From the NCBI GenBank assembly GCA_036399835.1, contig DASWMI010000183.1, forward strand, positions 1 through 12,190: 12,190 nucleotides of DNA, read 5' to 3'. Position 1 is the stretch's first letter; each line of letters starts with the position of its first letter. Positions 1 through 5,967 of the stretch are shown here, in pieces. The notes beneath the pieces are model-generated. The model was given only the letters and a program-made list of their open reading frames with translations, did no database searches and was not told where the DNA came from. Source of the stretch: DASYML01 sp036399835. GTDB lineage: Bacteria; Acidobacteriota; Blastocatellia; Pyrinomonadales; Pyrinomonadaceae. The position numbers and the translations under genes are program-made.

Positions 1-997
1 CGTAAGGATAAAAACGCTCCTTGGTCGCCTCGTCGAAATAGGAGAGGTCTTCGGTCGAGTCCTTGTTGATTCGCTCTCCATCCTGCTCAGGCTTTTTCGA
101 GTGGGCCTTGAGGTCAAAGTCCGTGCGATTGGCGATGCCCATCAGCTCGTCCCATTGGCGCTCCTCTTCTTCGCGCTCGGGGAAGAAGCGATAATGAATA
201 TCAACGGTGCGCTTGGCATAATGGGCCAACTCTTCTTTGGGCTGCTCGTAAAGACGCAGGTTGTCGGCAGAGATGCCGAGCGTCTTAAACCATTCGTAAC
301 AATAATCAATCCATTCCTGGTGGACCTGCTCGTCCTCGCCCGGGCGCACGAAGTATTCCATCTCCATCTGCTCGAACTCGCGCGTGCGAAAGATAAAATT
401 GCCGGGCGTCACCTCGTTGCGAAAGCTCTTGCCGATCTGCGCGATGCCGAAGGGCAGCTTGCGGCGGCTCGTCGTCAACACATTTAAGAAGTTGATAAAG
501 ATACCCTGCGCAGTTTCGGGACGAAGATAAGCGAGCGCGGACGGGTCATCTTCTTCAGCCGCCGCGCCGATGGTTGTGCGAAACATCAGGTTGAAGGGGC
601 GCGGATCGGTCCAATTCGTCTTGCCGCAATTCGGGCACTTGAGGTCGTTGAAATCAAAGCCCAAAACCGGCGCGCCGACTTGCTCTGTGAGTTTGTCCGC
701 GCGGAAACGGCTCTTGCATTCCTTGCAGTCAATGAGCGGGTCGCTGAAAGTGTCTTCGTGGCCGGAATATTTCCAGACCAGGCGGTTGAGGATGATTGAT
801 GAATCAAGGCCCTCCATATCGTCGCGCTCGTGGACCATCCAGCGCCACCAGCCCTGCTTGACGTTATTGCACAGCTCTACGCCGAGCGGGCCGTAATCCC
901 AGGCCGAGCCGAGTCCGCCGTAAATCTCCGAGGAGGGAAAGACAAAGCCGCGACGCTTGGCTAAGCTGACGATAGTTTCGATATTGGGTGCTGACAT
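1..997 (-). CDS. glyQS: Glycyl-tRNA synthetase, alpha2 type (3' end outside window)
   Basis: Charges tRNA-Gly with glycine in the cytoplasm, using ATP. The first 332 residues are present, out of roughly 450-500 usual for this homodimeric class II enzyme; the catalytic C-terminus and anticodon-binding domain lie beyond the left edge. The N-terminus carries the family block with GGLGSAWDYGPLG near residues 27-39. Two Cys pairs, CKEC at 91-94 and CPNC at 121-124, form the zinc-ribbon insertion. Class II motif 2 is visible as FRNEVTPGNFIFRTREFEQ at about 192-210, with RPETAQG near 159-165. The ATG at 995-997 follows a GAGG ribosome binding site. The open frame reaches base 1 without a stop. A perfect 17-bp inverted repeat lies 15 bases upstream of the start. 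No T-box leader is visible. The identity is secure; the two-subunit glyQ/glyS form is excluded because motif order and zinc ribbon fit the single-chain type. Confidence 0.96.
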   Translation of the reverse strand, partial: MSAPNIETIVSLAKRRGFVFPSSEIYGGLGSAWDYGPLGVELCNNVKQGWWRWMVHERDDMEGLDSSIILNRLVWKYSGHEDTFSDPLIDCKECKSRFRADKLTEQVGAPVLGFDFNDLKCPNCGKTNWTDPRPFNLMFRTTIGAAAEEDDPSALAYLRPETAQGIFINFLNVLTTSRRKLPFGIAQIGKSFRNEVTPGNFIFRTREFEQMEMEYFVRPGEDEQVHQEWIDYCYEWFKTLGISADNLRLYEQPKEELAHYAKRTVDIHYRFFPEREEEERQWDELMGIANRTDFDLKAHSKKPEQDGERINKDSTEDLSYFDEATKERFYPY

Positions 998-1012
998 TTT
1001 TCCTCGTCACTT

Positions 1013-1082
1013 GTGAACGCATCAATCGCGCGTCATTAATAGAGAGCAACTTCTATTCATGGTTAGCGATTGATGCGTTCAC
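1013..1082. repeat. Perfect 17-bp inverted repeat upstream of glyQS
   Basis: GTGAACGCATCAATCGC at 1013-1029 is exactly complementary to 1066-1082, with a 36-base spacer. The repeat ends 15 bases before the glyQS start, leaving its GAGG ribosome binding site free. A -10-like TATTAAT (minus strand, 1035-1041) lies in the spacer, so the arms could flank the promoter as operator half-sites rather than form an RNA stem. There is no run of T after either arm, which argues against a terminator. It could also be a short mobile palindromic element. Function is not known. Confidence 0.75.
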
Positions 1083-1103
1083 GAGTCTACCAGCCGTGCG
1101 CCG

Positions 1104-1148
1104 AAAATGAAAAGAAGAGAGGAGCATATCTCTCATGCTCCTCTCTTC
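1104..1148 (-). terminator. Rho-independent terminator of the 55-residue protein gene
   Basis: A perfect 14-bp stem, GAAGAGAGGAGCAT at 1114-1127 with its complement at 1135-1148, has a 7-base loop. On the minus strand it is followed at once by TTTTCATTTT (1113-1104). It starts 33 bases after the stop codon of the small membrane protein and separates that gene from glyQS, which therefore needs its own promoter within about 1000-1100. Confidence 0.88.
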
Positions 1149-1181
1149 AAGTCGGTCGGCTTCGGAATTTCCGACGTTCTG

Positions 1182-1349
1182 CTATTTGGCCGGCGCAGAT
1201 GGCGTCGTCACGTTAACATCAACTTTCTTGGTCCCGCCGCCGAAGAGACGTCCGCCAAACATAAAGAGCGCGACTATAATGATAATCACGAAGATTACCA
1301 GGACAGCCACCACTCCCGTGCTGCCGCTACCACCATTATCATCACCCAT
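1182..1349 (-). CDS. Small single-span membrane protein, 55 residues, function unknown
   Basis: The frame encodes 55 residues: a polar Gly/Asp/Ser-rich start (MGDDNGGSGSTG), a strongly hydrophobic segment at about 13-31 containing VIFVIIIIVALFM, a glycine-rich turn (FGGRLFGGG), and a basic then polar tail ending in TTPSAPAK. It has one transmembrane helix and no signal-peptidase site. Coding status is supported by a near-perfect AAGGAGG ribosome binding site (1359-1365) 9 bases before the ATG, and by a strong terminator directly after the stop. The preceding gene ends 198 bases away behind its own terminator-like hairpin, so this looks like a monocistronic unit; no convincing -35/-10 pair could be placed. 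I do not recognise a family. The poly-Ile/Val helix with Gly-rich flanks is common among small bacterial membrane proteins and says nothing specific about function. Confidence 0.8.
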   Translation of the reverse strand: MGDDNGGSGSTGVVAVLVIFVIIIIVALFMFGGRLFGGGTKKVDVNVTTPSAPAK

Positions 1350-1358
1350 AAACCCGAT

Positions 1359-1365
1359 CCTCCTT
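1359..1365 (-). promoter_or_regulatory. Ribosome binding site of the 55-residue protein
   Basis: AAGGAGG on the minus strand, 9 bases before the ATG at 1347-1349. It is one of the strongest sites in the window and is the main reason to accept this very short gene. Confidence 0.85.
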
Positions 1366-1461
1366 CAGCATTCGTCCAGTATCCGTCAGCAAAACAATCC
1401 AGGAAACTATTCTACCTTTAAGGGGAACGTGCGAGAGAGTGTTATCACAGACCGTCAAAGA

Positions 1462-1526
1462 GTGACAAGTAAAAAGTGACAGGTGACAAGAAAGAGCCTG
1501 CTTGCTTTCATCCTGTCACCTGTCAC
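1462..1526. repeat. Cluster of GTGACA(A/G)G words, direct and inverted
   Basis: On the plus strand GTGACAAG (1462-1469), GTGACAGG (1476-1483) and GTGACAAG (1483-1490) are followed by the inverted words CCTGTCAC and CCTGTCAC within 1512-1526. A perfect 13-bp palindrome results: 1476-1488 with 1514-1526, 25-base spacer. The copy at 1462 is joined to the palindrome by TAAAAA. The layout resembles the element downstream of pnp (3491-3591), which shares the ten bases AAGTAAAAAG. It is probably a dispersed intergenic palindrome. Confidence 0.65.
1471..1526 (-). terminator. Probable intrinsic terminator after the PEGA/OmpA-like gene
   Basis: Read on the minus strand, the 13-bp stem (1526-1514 pairing with 1488-1476) begins 22 bases after the stop codon at 1548-1550 and is followed directly by TTTTTA (1475-1470). 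The stem is only moderately GC-rich and the loop is long (25 bases), so termination is likely but less certain than at 1104-1148. Confidence 0.55.
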
Positions 1527-1547
1527 ACGTTACTGGCTACTGTTTTT

Positions 1548-2582
1548 CTAGTCTCGACGCGAGCGGCGCGGGCGTGCTTCAGCGCCCATCTCCTGCTGCA
1601 TCGCGCCCGGCGCAGCCTGCGGCGGCTGCGCGCCCTGCGGTACGATCCATAGCTCGAAGGTGTCCGTCTCACGCACGCCGCCGTTGACGATGACGATGCG
1701 GCTGGCATCAATGCCGCGCGTGTTGGAGAGATAATTCCTGGCGCGCGCGCCTAGGCGGTCAGCCTGTCCGGGACGACTCCTGCGACCCGAGTAGACGATG
1801 ATATAGCCCTGCGCGTTCGGCGTGTTCTGCAACTCGATGGCTAGATTATCCAGACGCGCCTTGTCGTCATCAAAAGCCACAGACGGAAATTCGTCAAACT
1901 TCTTCGGCGTGATGACAGGCATCGGCAGCGTCGTAATCTCCGTTGCGGCCTGTGCGGCCTGTCGGCAATTACGGTCGCCCGAGCCGTCGTCGACCACGAG
2001 TACGGCTGTCACGCGCTGGCCGCCGAGTCCGGCTGAATCAACCATGATGGTAGGCGTGCCCGCGCCGCTGATGATGCGTGCGCTGGCGGGGCTGACCGTC
2101 CAGGTGTAGTTGAGCGCAGAGCTGCCGCCGTAGGTCGCATCGGCAGAGAAAGTAATCACGTCGCCGTCGTTGACATTGGAAGGCGCGGAGACATTGACGG
2201 GATAGGGGCAAGGAGACTTGGTGACGGTGAATGTCGTCGGCGTATGATTGAGCGCGATGCAATAGATGCGGCCCGGGTCAACTATAAGCTCGCGAGTCCA
2301 GAGAATGTCGTTCGGAAACTGAATCTCTACCGTGTGCTTGCCGGGCGAGAGGTCCAGTTCGCGGACGCTCAAAGTAGTCGCGCCAAGCGGCTGCTTGTCA
2401 ATCCTTAAATCAAACCCGCCGGGATTGGTTGAGACCCTGAGCCGACCATAGTTCGGTTTTTTGGTCTTCTTCGCGTAAGCGTGTGTCGCGGCCTGCCCGC
2501 AGAGCAGGAGGGCGAGCGCAAAGATGAGGGCGAATCTCATAAGAGCAGTCAACTGTAATCCGGCAAGCGTCTCTCTCTTCAT
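1548..2582 (-). CDS. Exported PEGA / Ig-like / OmpA-like envelope protein
   Basis: This is a 344-residue exported protein. A signal peptide occupies about 1-37 (hydrophobic core FALIFALALLLCG, likely cleavage after AYA). A PEGA-like domain follows at about 46-118, with GRLRVSTNPGGFDLRIDKQPLG and SPGKHTVEIQFP typical of the family. Residues 128-205 look like an Ig/PKD beta-sandwich (NDGDVITFSADATYGGSS, NYTWTVSP). Residues 226-315 resemble an OmpA C-terminal domain (LDNLAIELQN, ARNYLSNTRGIDASRI), but the usual peptidoglycan-binding Asp is not evident, so murein binding is uncertain. The tail is Pro/Gln/Arg-rich. The ATG at 2580-2582 has GGAGG 9 bases upstream, within the end of the preceding gene; Met15 is an alternative. 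The 4-base gap to the PEP-CTERM gene indicates one operon and probable translational coupling. A structural or anchoring role at the cell surface is inference. Confidence 0.85.
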   Translation of the reverse strand: MKRETLAGLQLTALMRFALIFALALLLCGQAATHAYAKKTKKPNYGRLRVSTNPGGFDLRIDKQPLGATTLSVRELDLSPGKHTVEIQFPNDILWTRELIVDPGRIYCIALNHTPTTFTVTKSPCPYPVNVSAPSNVNDGDVITFSADATYGGSSALNYTWTVSPASARIISGAGTPTIMVDSAGLGGQRVTAVLVVDDGSGDRNCRQAAQAATEITTLPMPVITPKKFDEFPSVAFDDDKARLDNLAIELQNTPNAQGYIIVYSGRRSRPGQADRLGARARNYLSNTRGIDASRIVIVNGGVRETDTFELWIVPQGAQPPQAAPGAMQQEMGAEARPRRSRRD

Positions 2583-2586
2583 GTGA

Positions 2587-3207
2587 TTAGACCTCCGAGG
2601 TGGGAACTGCCTGTTTGACTTCCGCCTTTTGACCGAAGCGGCGGCGACGCGCTCCCGCGCCGAGGGCTGCCAGACCCGAACTCAGAAGCAGCAGCGTGGC
2701 AGGCTCTGGAATCTGCGTCTCTGTGCATTCGGCATCGCGGCCCGGGATACACTGCGGAGGATTATCCGGCGAGCAGATGCCCGTCACGCAGACGAGCGGG
2801 ATGGCTGCCAGCAGCGGCCACTTAGGCCAGCCGCCAGCCGGAAGAGTAATCTCACCGCAATCGCAAATCGTGCCTTCCACATCGCCTTCGTCAATAATCT
2901 GCACATTCGGGTCTTGCGGCCCCTGGATGGCCGCGCCCGCCGTCAGCGAAGAGGGCGGATTCTGGGCGACAACCGTCGTGCTGGAGGTCTGAGAAGTGGT
3001 TGGTGTTTGAGACGTATTGGAAGTTGGGGTGCTACCGTCCTGCTGCGTAGAGCGCAGGCGCAGTTCCGGGCGCTGGCTGCCCCCCTGCATGTTGCTCATC
3101 ATGTGAACCACTTGCGAGAAAGAGACGGGACCGGCTTGCGCGGGCGCGGCGGCCAGGAGCAAGATGCTGAAGATGGTAACAACTGGACGGAAAGCTCTAC
3201 GCCTCAT
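2587..3207 (-). CDS. PEP-CTERM sorting domain protein
   Basis: This is a 206-residue secreted protein. An N-terminal signal peptide (about 1-25, cleavage likely after APAQA) precedes a short helical part, then a Ser/Thr/Gln-rich low-complexity stretch at about 53-90, a likely glycosylated linker. Six Cys follow (115, 117, 140, 145, 153, 161). The C-terminus has the exosortase recognition signal: PEP at 167-169, a hydrophobic helix at 171-185, then RRRR at 187-190. Such proteins are processed by an exosortase and exported to the surface or exopolysaccharide matrix; no exosortase gene lies in this window. Oddly, 16 residues follow the arginine cluster, more than the family normally has. A hydrophobic stretch at about 127-146 is also unusual. 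The start follows AAGGAGGAG about 9 bases upstream. It is first in an operon with the PEGA/OmpA-like gene, so the two probably act together in the envelope. The substrate or ligand cannot be told. Confidence 0.87.
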   Translation of the reverse strand: MRRRAFRPVVTIFSILLLAAAPAQAGPVSFSQVVHMMSNMQGGSQRPELRLRSTQQDGSTPTSNTSQTPTTSQTSSTTVVAQNPPSSLTAGAAIQGPQDPNVQIIDEGDVEGTICDCGEITLPAGGWPKWPLLAAIPLVCVTGICSPDNPPQCIPGRDAECTETQIPEPATLLLLSSGLAALGAGARRRRFGQKAEVKQAVPTSEV

Positions 3208-3490
3208 GGTTAGGAGCTCCTCCTTGGTCTGGAAGCGATTGCGCCCGTGGTAAACAACTTACTGGGCACTTAAGATTAAAAAATCAAAGCCTGTGACTCT
3301 CAAAAGGAGATTGACGGCCTGCCCCCGGTCACGTGCCAAAACTCTTCGCAATATGGAAACCCGCTTGGGGGCTTTTATCCTCTGCTAGAGAAAGATGCTT
3401 AATGCTGCACTAATTCCAGTTTCGGGTTGTGATTAAACCCGTCTTTATGCCCGGCTGTCAAGAAAATTTCAGAAAAACAGAGGCGGCGGG

Positions 3491-3591
3491 AAGGCAAAAG
3501 TAAAAAGGCTCAGGGCAAAAGCGCGGCGGGGGCCTGTTGGATAAACGGCTTTGACCTCGCTTTTGCCCTTTTCCCCTTTATTTTTGCCCTG
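3491..3591. repeat. GGCAAAAG-word palindromic element behind pnp
   Basis: Plus strand: GGCAAAAG (3493-3500), TAAAAA (3501-3506), then AGGGCAAAAGCG (3512-3523), a 34-base spacer, and the exact complement CGCTTTTGCCCT (3558-3569). A further inverted copy, TTTTGCCCTG, lies at 3582-3591 and is complementary to 3511-3520. AAGTAAAAAG at 3498-3507 is shared with the element at 1462-1526. The design (two words, TAAAAA bridge, spacer, inverted words) is the same in both, although the words differ. Confidence 0.6.
3501..3569 (-). terminator. Possible intrinsic terminator of pnp
   Basis: On the minus strand a 12-bp stem (3569-3558 with 3523-3512) starts 26 bases after the pnp stop and is followed by GAGCC and then TTTTTA (3506-3501). 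The 5-base gap before the T run and the 34-base loop make it weaker than a textbook terminator. Confidence 0.45.
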
Positions 3592-3594
3592 TTT

Positions 3595-5730
3595 TTAGTC
3601 TTCGCCAGCGCCTGCGGCTTCGGCCTGCTGTTTTTCGTCGCGCAGGACGGCCTTTCTGGAGAGCTTAATCTTGTTGCCCTCCTTGCCGATGCACTTGACC
3701 ATAATCTGCTGGCCCTCTTTCAGCTCGTCGCGGACATCCTTGATCCGCCGTTCGGCGATTTCAGAGATGTGCAGGAGGCCGTCGGTGCCCGGAAAGATTT
3801 CGACAAATGCCCCGAAATCAACAATTCGGGAGACCGTGCCGAGGTAGGTTTCGCCGATGTCGGCTTCGGCTGTGAGGCCGCGTATGCGTTCGACGGCGGC
3901 CTTGGCGGCCTCGCCGCTGGCGGTCGCAATCGAGATCGTCCCGTCGTCCTCGACATCAATCTTGGCCCCTGTCTCTTCGACAATCGAGCGGATCATCTTG
4001 CCGCCAGGCCCTATGACGTCGCGTATCTTATCAGGGTTAATCTTAATCTGGATGATACGCGGCGCATATTGCGAGATGGCTTCGCGCGGCTCGCTGATGG
4101 TCTTCTCCATAATGGAGAGGATGTGCAGGCGGCCCTTTCTGGCCTGCTCCAGTGCTTCGGCCATAATCTGCGCGTTGATGCCCGCGATCTTGATGTCCAT
4201 CTGAAGGGCCGTGATGCCTTCGCGCGTCCCCGTGACCTTAAAGTCCATATCGCCGTAATGGTCTTCAGCGCCCGCGATGTCCGAGAGGATGGCGTACTTG
4301 TTGCCTTCCATGACGAGGCCCATCGCCACGCCCGCCACAGGCTGCTTGATAGGCACGCCCGCATCCATCAGGGCCAGCGTGCCGCCGCAGACCGAAGCCA
4401 TAGAGGATGAGCCGTTTGATTCCGTGATGTCCGAGACGATGCGCAGCGTGTAAGGGAATTCGGAATCGTCCGGCAGCACCGCTTCGAGCGCGCGGCGTGC
4501 GAGCACTCCGTGGCCTATCTCGCGGCGGGAGGATGAGCCGAAGCGCCCGACCTCGCCGACGGAGAACTGCGGGAAGTTGTAATGAAGCAGGAAGCGGCGC
4601 TTGACCTCGCCCTTTTCCAGATCGTCCATAAACTGCTCGTCATCCTTCGTGCCGAGCGTGACTGTGACGTTGGCCTGCGTTTCGCCGCGAGTAAAAAGCG
4701 CGGAGCCGTGCGTGCGCGGGAGCCAGCCGACCTCGCAGGTAATCGGGCGAATCTCAGAGAAGCGACGACCATCGGGCCTGCGCCTCTTGTTCAGAATGTC
4801 GTCGCGGAAGATGGTCTCCTTGAGATGGTCGAAGATTTTCTTCGCCATCTGGCGCTGCTCCGGCTGGTCTTCGGGGTAAGATTCGACGACCTCTTTTTTG
4901 AGCGCATCAACGGCGGCGTAGCTGGCACGCTTCTCCTGCTGCGTGGTATCGAGCGCCGAGCGCAGCCGCTCGGAATAGTTACGCTCAATCTCGCCGAGCA
5001 TCTCTTCGTTAAGAATGGGAGCTTCGACCGGGCGCTTCTCAATCTCCAGCGCCTTGTAGAGTTCCTTCTGCCAGCGGCAGAGGCGGTTAATCTCCTTGTG
5101 CGCGAGCATCAGGGCTTCGACCATAATCTCTTCGGAGACTTCCTGCGCCCCGGCCTCGACCATCACGATGGCCTCTTCCGTTCCGGCGACAATCAGGTTA
5201 AGTCTTGATTCGCGCCGCTCGTCGTAAGTCGGGTTGATGATGTAGCGGCCTTCGATGAGTCCTATGCGAACGCCCGCAATCGGGTTGAGGAAAGGAATGT
5301 CCGAGAGGTAGAGCGCACAGCTTGCGCCCGTGATGGCGATGACATCCGGGTCATTATCCGGGTCTGCGGAGATGACCGAGGCTATGACCTGCGTCTCGTT
5401 GCGATAGCCTTCGGCAAAGAGCGGGCGGCAGGGGCGGTCAATGAGGCGACTGGTCAGAGTCTCCTTCTCGTTGGGACGGCCCTCGCGCCGGAAGTAGTTG
5501 CCGGGAATGCGTCCGGCGGAATAGCTGGCTTCACGATACTCGACCGTGAGCGGGAAAAAGTCTATCCCCTCGCGGGGAGTTTGAGCGCCGACGGCAGCCA
5601 CGAGCAGCATCGTGTCGCCATAGCGGATGACGACTGAGCCGTCTGCCTGCTTGGCGATCTTGCCGGTCTCGACCGTCAACTCTCTATCGCCGAGCTTGAT
5701 TGATTCTTTGAGATATTTCTTGACTGGCAT
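3595..5730 (-). CDS. pnp: Polyribonucleotide nucleotidyltransferase (PNPase)
   Basis: A phosphorolytic 3'-5' exoribonuclease, usually trimeric and part of the RNA degradosome; it releases nucleoside diphosphates from RNA. The 711 residues match the family's usual length of about 700. Order: first RNase PH-like core (about 10-140), helical linker (about 240-310), second catalytic core (about 320-545), KH domain (about 556-620, with GPGG at 574-577), and S1 domain (about 626-696, VSRIVDFGAFVEIFPGTDGLLHIS). The metal-binding acidic cluster is intact in EDHYGDMDF (D490, D494, D496), as are FFPLTVEYRE and the phosphate-site SSSMASVCGG block at 441-450. The ATG at 5728-5730 has AAGGAG 13 bases upstream, a rather long spacing. 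rpsO lies upstream on the same strand, as in many bacteria. The structured 461-base interval suggests post-transcriptional control, as known for E. coli pnp, though that mechanism is only inferred here. Confidence 0.98.
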   Translation of the reverse strand: MPVKKYLKESIKLGDRELTVETGKIAKQADGSVVIRYGDTMLLVAAVGAQTPREGIDFFPLTVEYREASYSAGRIPGNYFRREGRPNEKETLTSRLIDRPCRPLFAEGYRNETQVIASVISADPDNDPDVIAITGASCALYLSDIPFLNPIAGVRIGLIEGRYIINPTYDERRESRLNLIVAGTEEAIVMVEAGAQEVSEEIMVEALMLAHKEINRLCRWQKELYKALEIEKRPVEAPILNEEMLGEIERNYSERLRSALDTTQQEKRASYAAVDALKKEVVESYPEDQPEQRQMAKKIFDHLKETIFRDDILNKRRRPDGRRFSEIRPITCEVGWLPRTHGSALFTRGETQANVTVTLGTKDDEQFMDDLEKGEVKRRFLLHYNFPQFSVGEVGRFGSSSRREIGHGVLARRALEAVLPDDSEFPYTLRIVSDITESNGSSSMASVCGGTLALMDAGVPIKQPVAGVAMGLVMEGNKYAILSDIAGAEDHYGDMDFKVTGTREGITALQMDIKIAGINAQIMAEALEQARKGRLHILSIMEKTISEPREAISQYAPRIIQIKINPDKIRDVIGPGGKMIRSIVEETGAKIDVEDDGTISIATASGEAAKAAVERIRGLTAEADIGETYLGTVSRIVDFGAFVEIFPGTDGLLHISEIAERRIKDVRDELKEGQQIMVKCIGKEGNKIKLSRKAVLRDEKQQAEAAGAGED

Positions 5731-5765
5731 ACTTATCTTTAGTCTCCTTAGGACAACGACTAATC

Positions 5766-5802
5766 CCGCCCTCGCCGAGGGGTTTCGCGCTCGAGCGGGC
5801 GG
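5766..5802 (-). promoter_or_regulatory. GC-rich hairpin upstream of the pnp ribosome binding site
   Basis: CCGCCC (5766-5771) pairs with GGGCGG (5797-5802). Inside lie the palindrome GCTCGAGC (5789-5796) and a competing tight hairpin, CCCTC (5769-5773) with GAGGG (5777-5781). The structure ends about 20 bases before AAGGAG. It could be an RNase III or PNPase target or affect translation; this is not shown by the sequence. Confidence 0.4.
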
Positions 5803-5873
5803 CGCTTTTCCGGCGTCTCATCCGCCGCGCCTTTAGTCTTAATTTTTATCTTCTCTTCAATCTCTCCAAAGAC

Positions 5874-5921
5874 CCCCTTGAGAGCCGCGCTACGTGAAGC
5901 GCCCGGGGAAATGGCAAGGGG
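5874..5921 (-). promoter_or_regulatory. Two-part hairpin in the pnp leader
   Basis: Outer stem CCCCTTG (5874-5880) with CAAGGGG (5915-5921); inner stem GCGCT (5887-5891) with AGCGC (5898-5902) and a 6-base loop. No T run follows on the minus strand, so it is not a terminator. By analogy with E. coli, where an RNase III-cut hairpin in the pnp leader mediates autoregulation, this is a candidate for that role. Confidence 0.4.
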
Positions 5922-5939
5922 CTTTGGTCCGTGAAGTGA

Positions 5940-5967
5940 GCGCGGCCTTTAAAACCAAAGGCGGCGC
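5940..5967 (-). promoter_or_regulatory. Alternative stem (antiterminator candidate) between rpsO and pnp
   Basis: GCGCGGCCTTT (5940-5950) pairs with AAAGGCGGCGC (5957-5967): ten pairs and one G-G mismatch (plus-strand numbering) around a 6-base loop. The arm at 5957-5967 is the same sequence needed by the terminator-like stem at 5958-6003, so the two cannot form together. Base pairing is seen directly; the switching role is inference. Confidence 0.5.

Larger units (their letters stand above)
3208..3594. other. Intergenic region between pnp and the PEP-CTERM gene
   Basis: No convincing gene is seen in 387 bases. The pnp-proximal third holds a palindromic terminator-like element (3491-3591). 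The part next to the PEP-CTERM gene should contain that operon's promoter, but only weak matches exist (TTGATT on the minus strand near 3285, AT-rich around 3275-3290). I looked for the sigma-54 pattern known for PEP-CTERM genes in some proteobacteria; TGGCACG occurs on the minus strand near 3333-3341 without a correctly spaced TTGC element. No riboswitch consensus was recognised. Confidence 0.6.

Noticed and set aside
998..1103. T-box or other known riboswitch upstream of glyQS
   Set aside because: No T-box consensus sequence or specifier stem is recognisable; only the simple inverted repeat is present.
2629..3213. 194-codon plus-strand open frame
   Set aside because: Antisense to the PEP-CTERM gene, which has a signal peptide, sorting signal and ribosome binding site.
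3328..3345. TGGCACG on the minus strand as a sigma-54 site for the PEP-CTERM operon
   Set aside because: The -12 TTGC element is missing at the required spacing.
3769..4410. 213-codon plus-strand open frame
   Set aside because: Also antisense to pnp; GC-rich DNA gives long spurious frames.
4582..5208. 208-codon plus-strand open frame
   Set aside because: It is the antisense shadow of the pnp coding sequence, whose domains and catalytic residues are intact on the other strand; no ribosome binding site.
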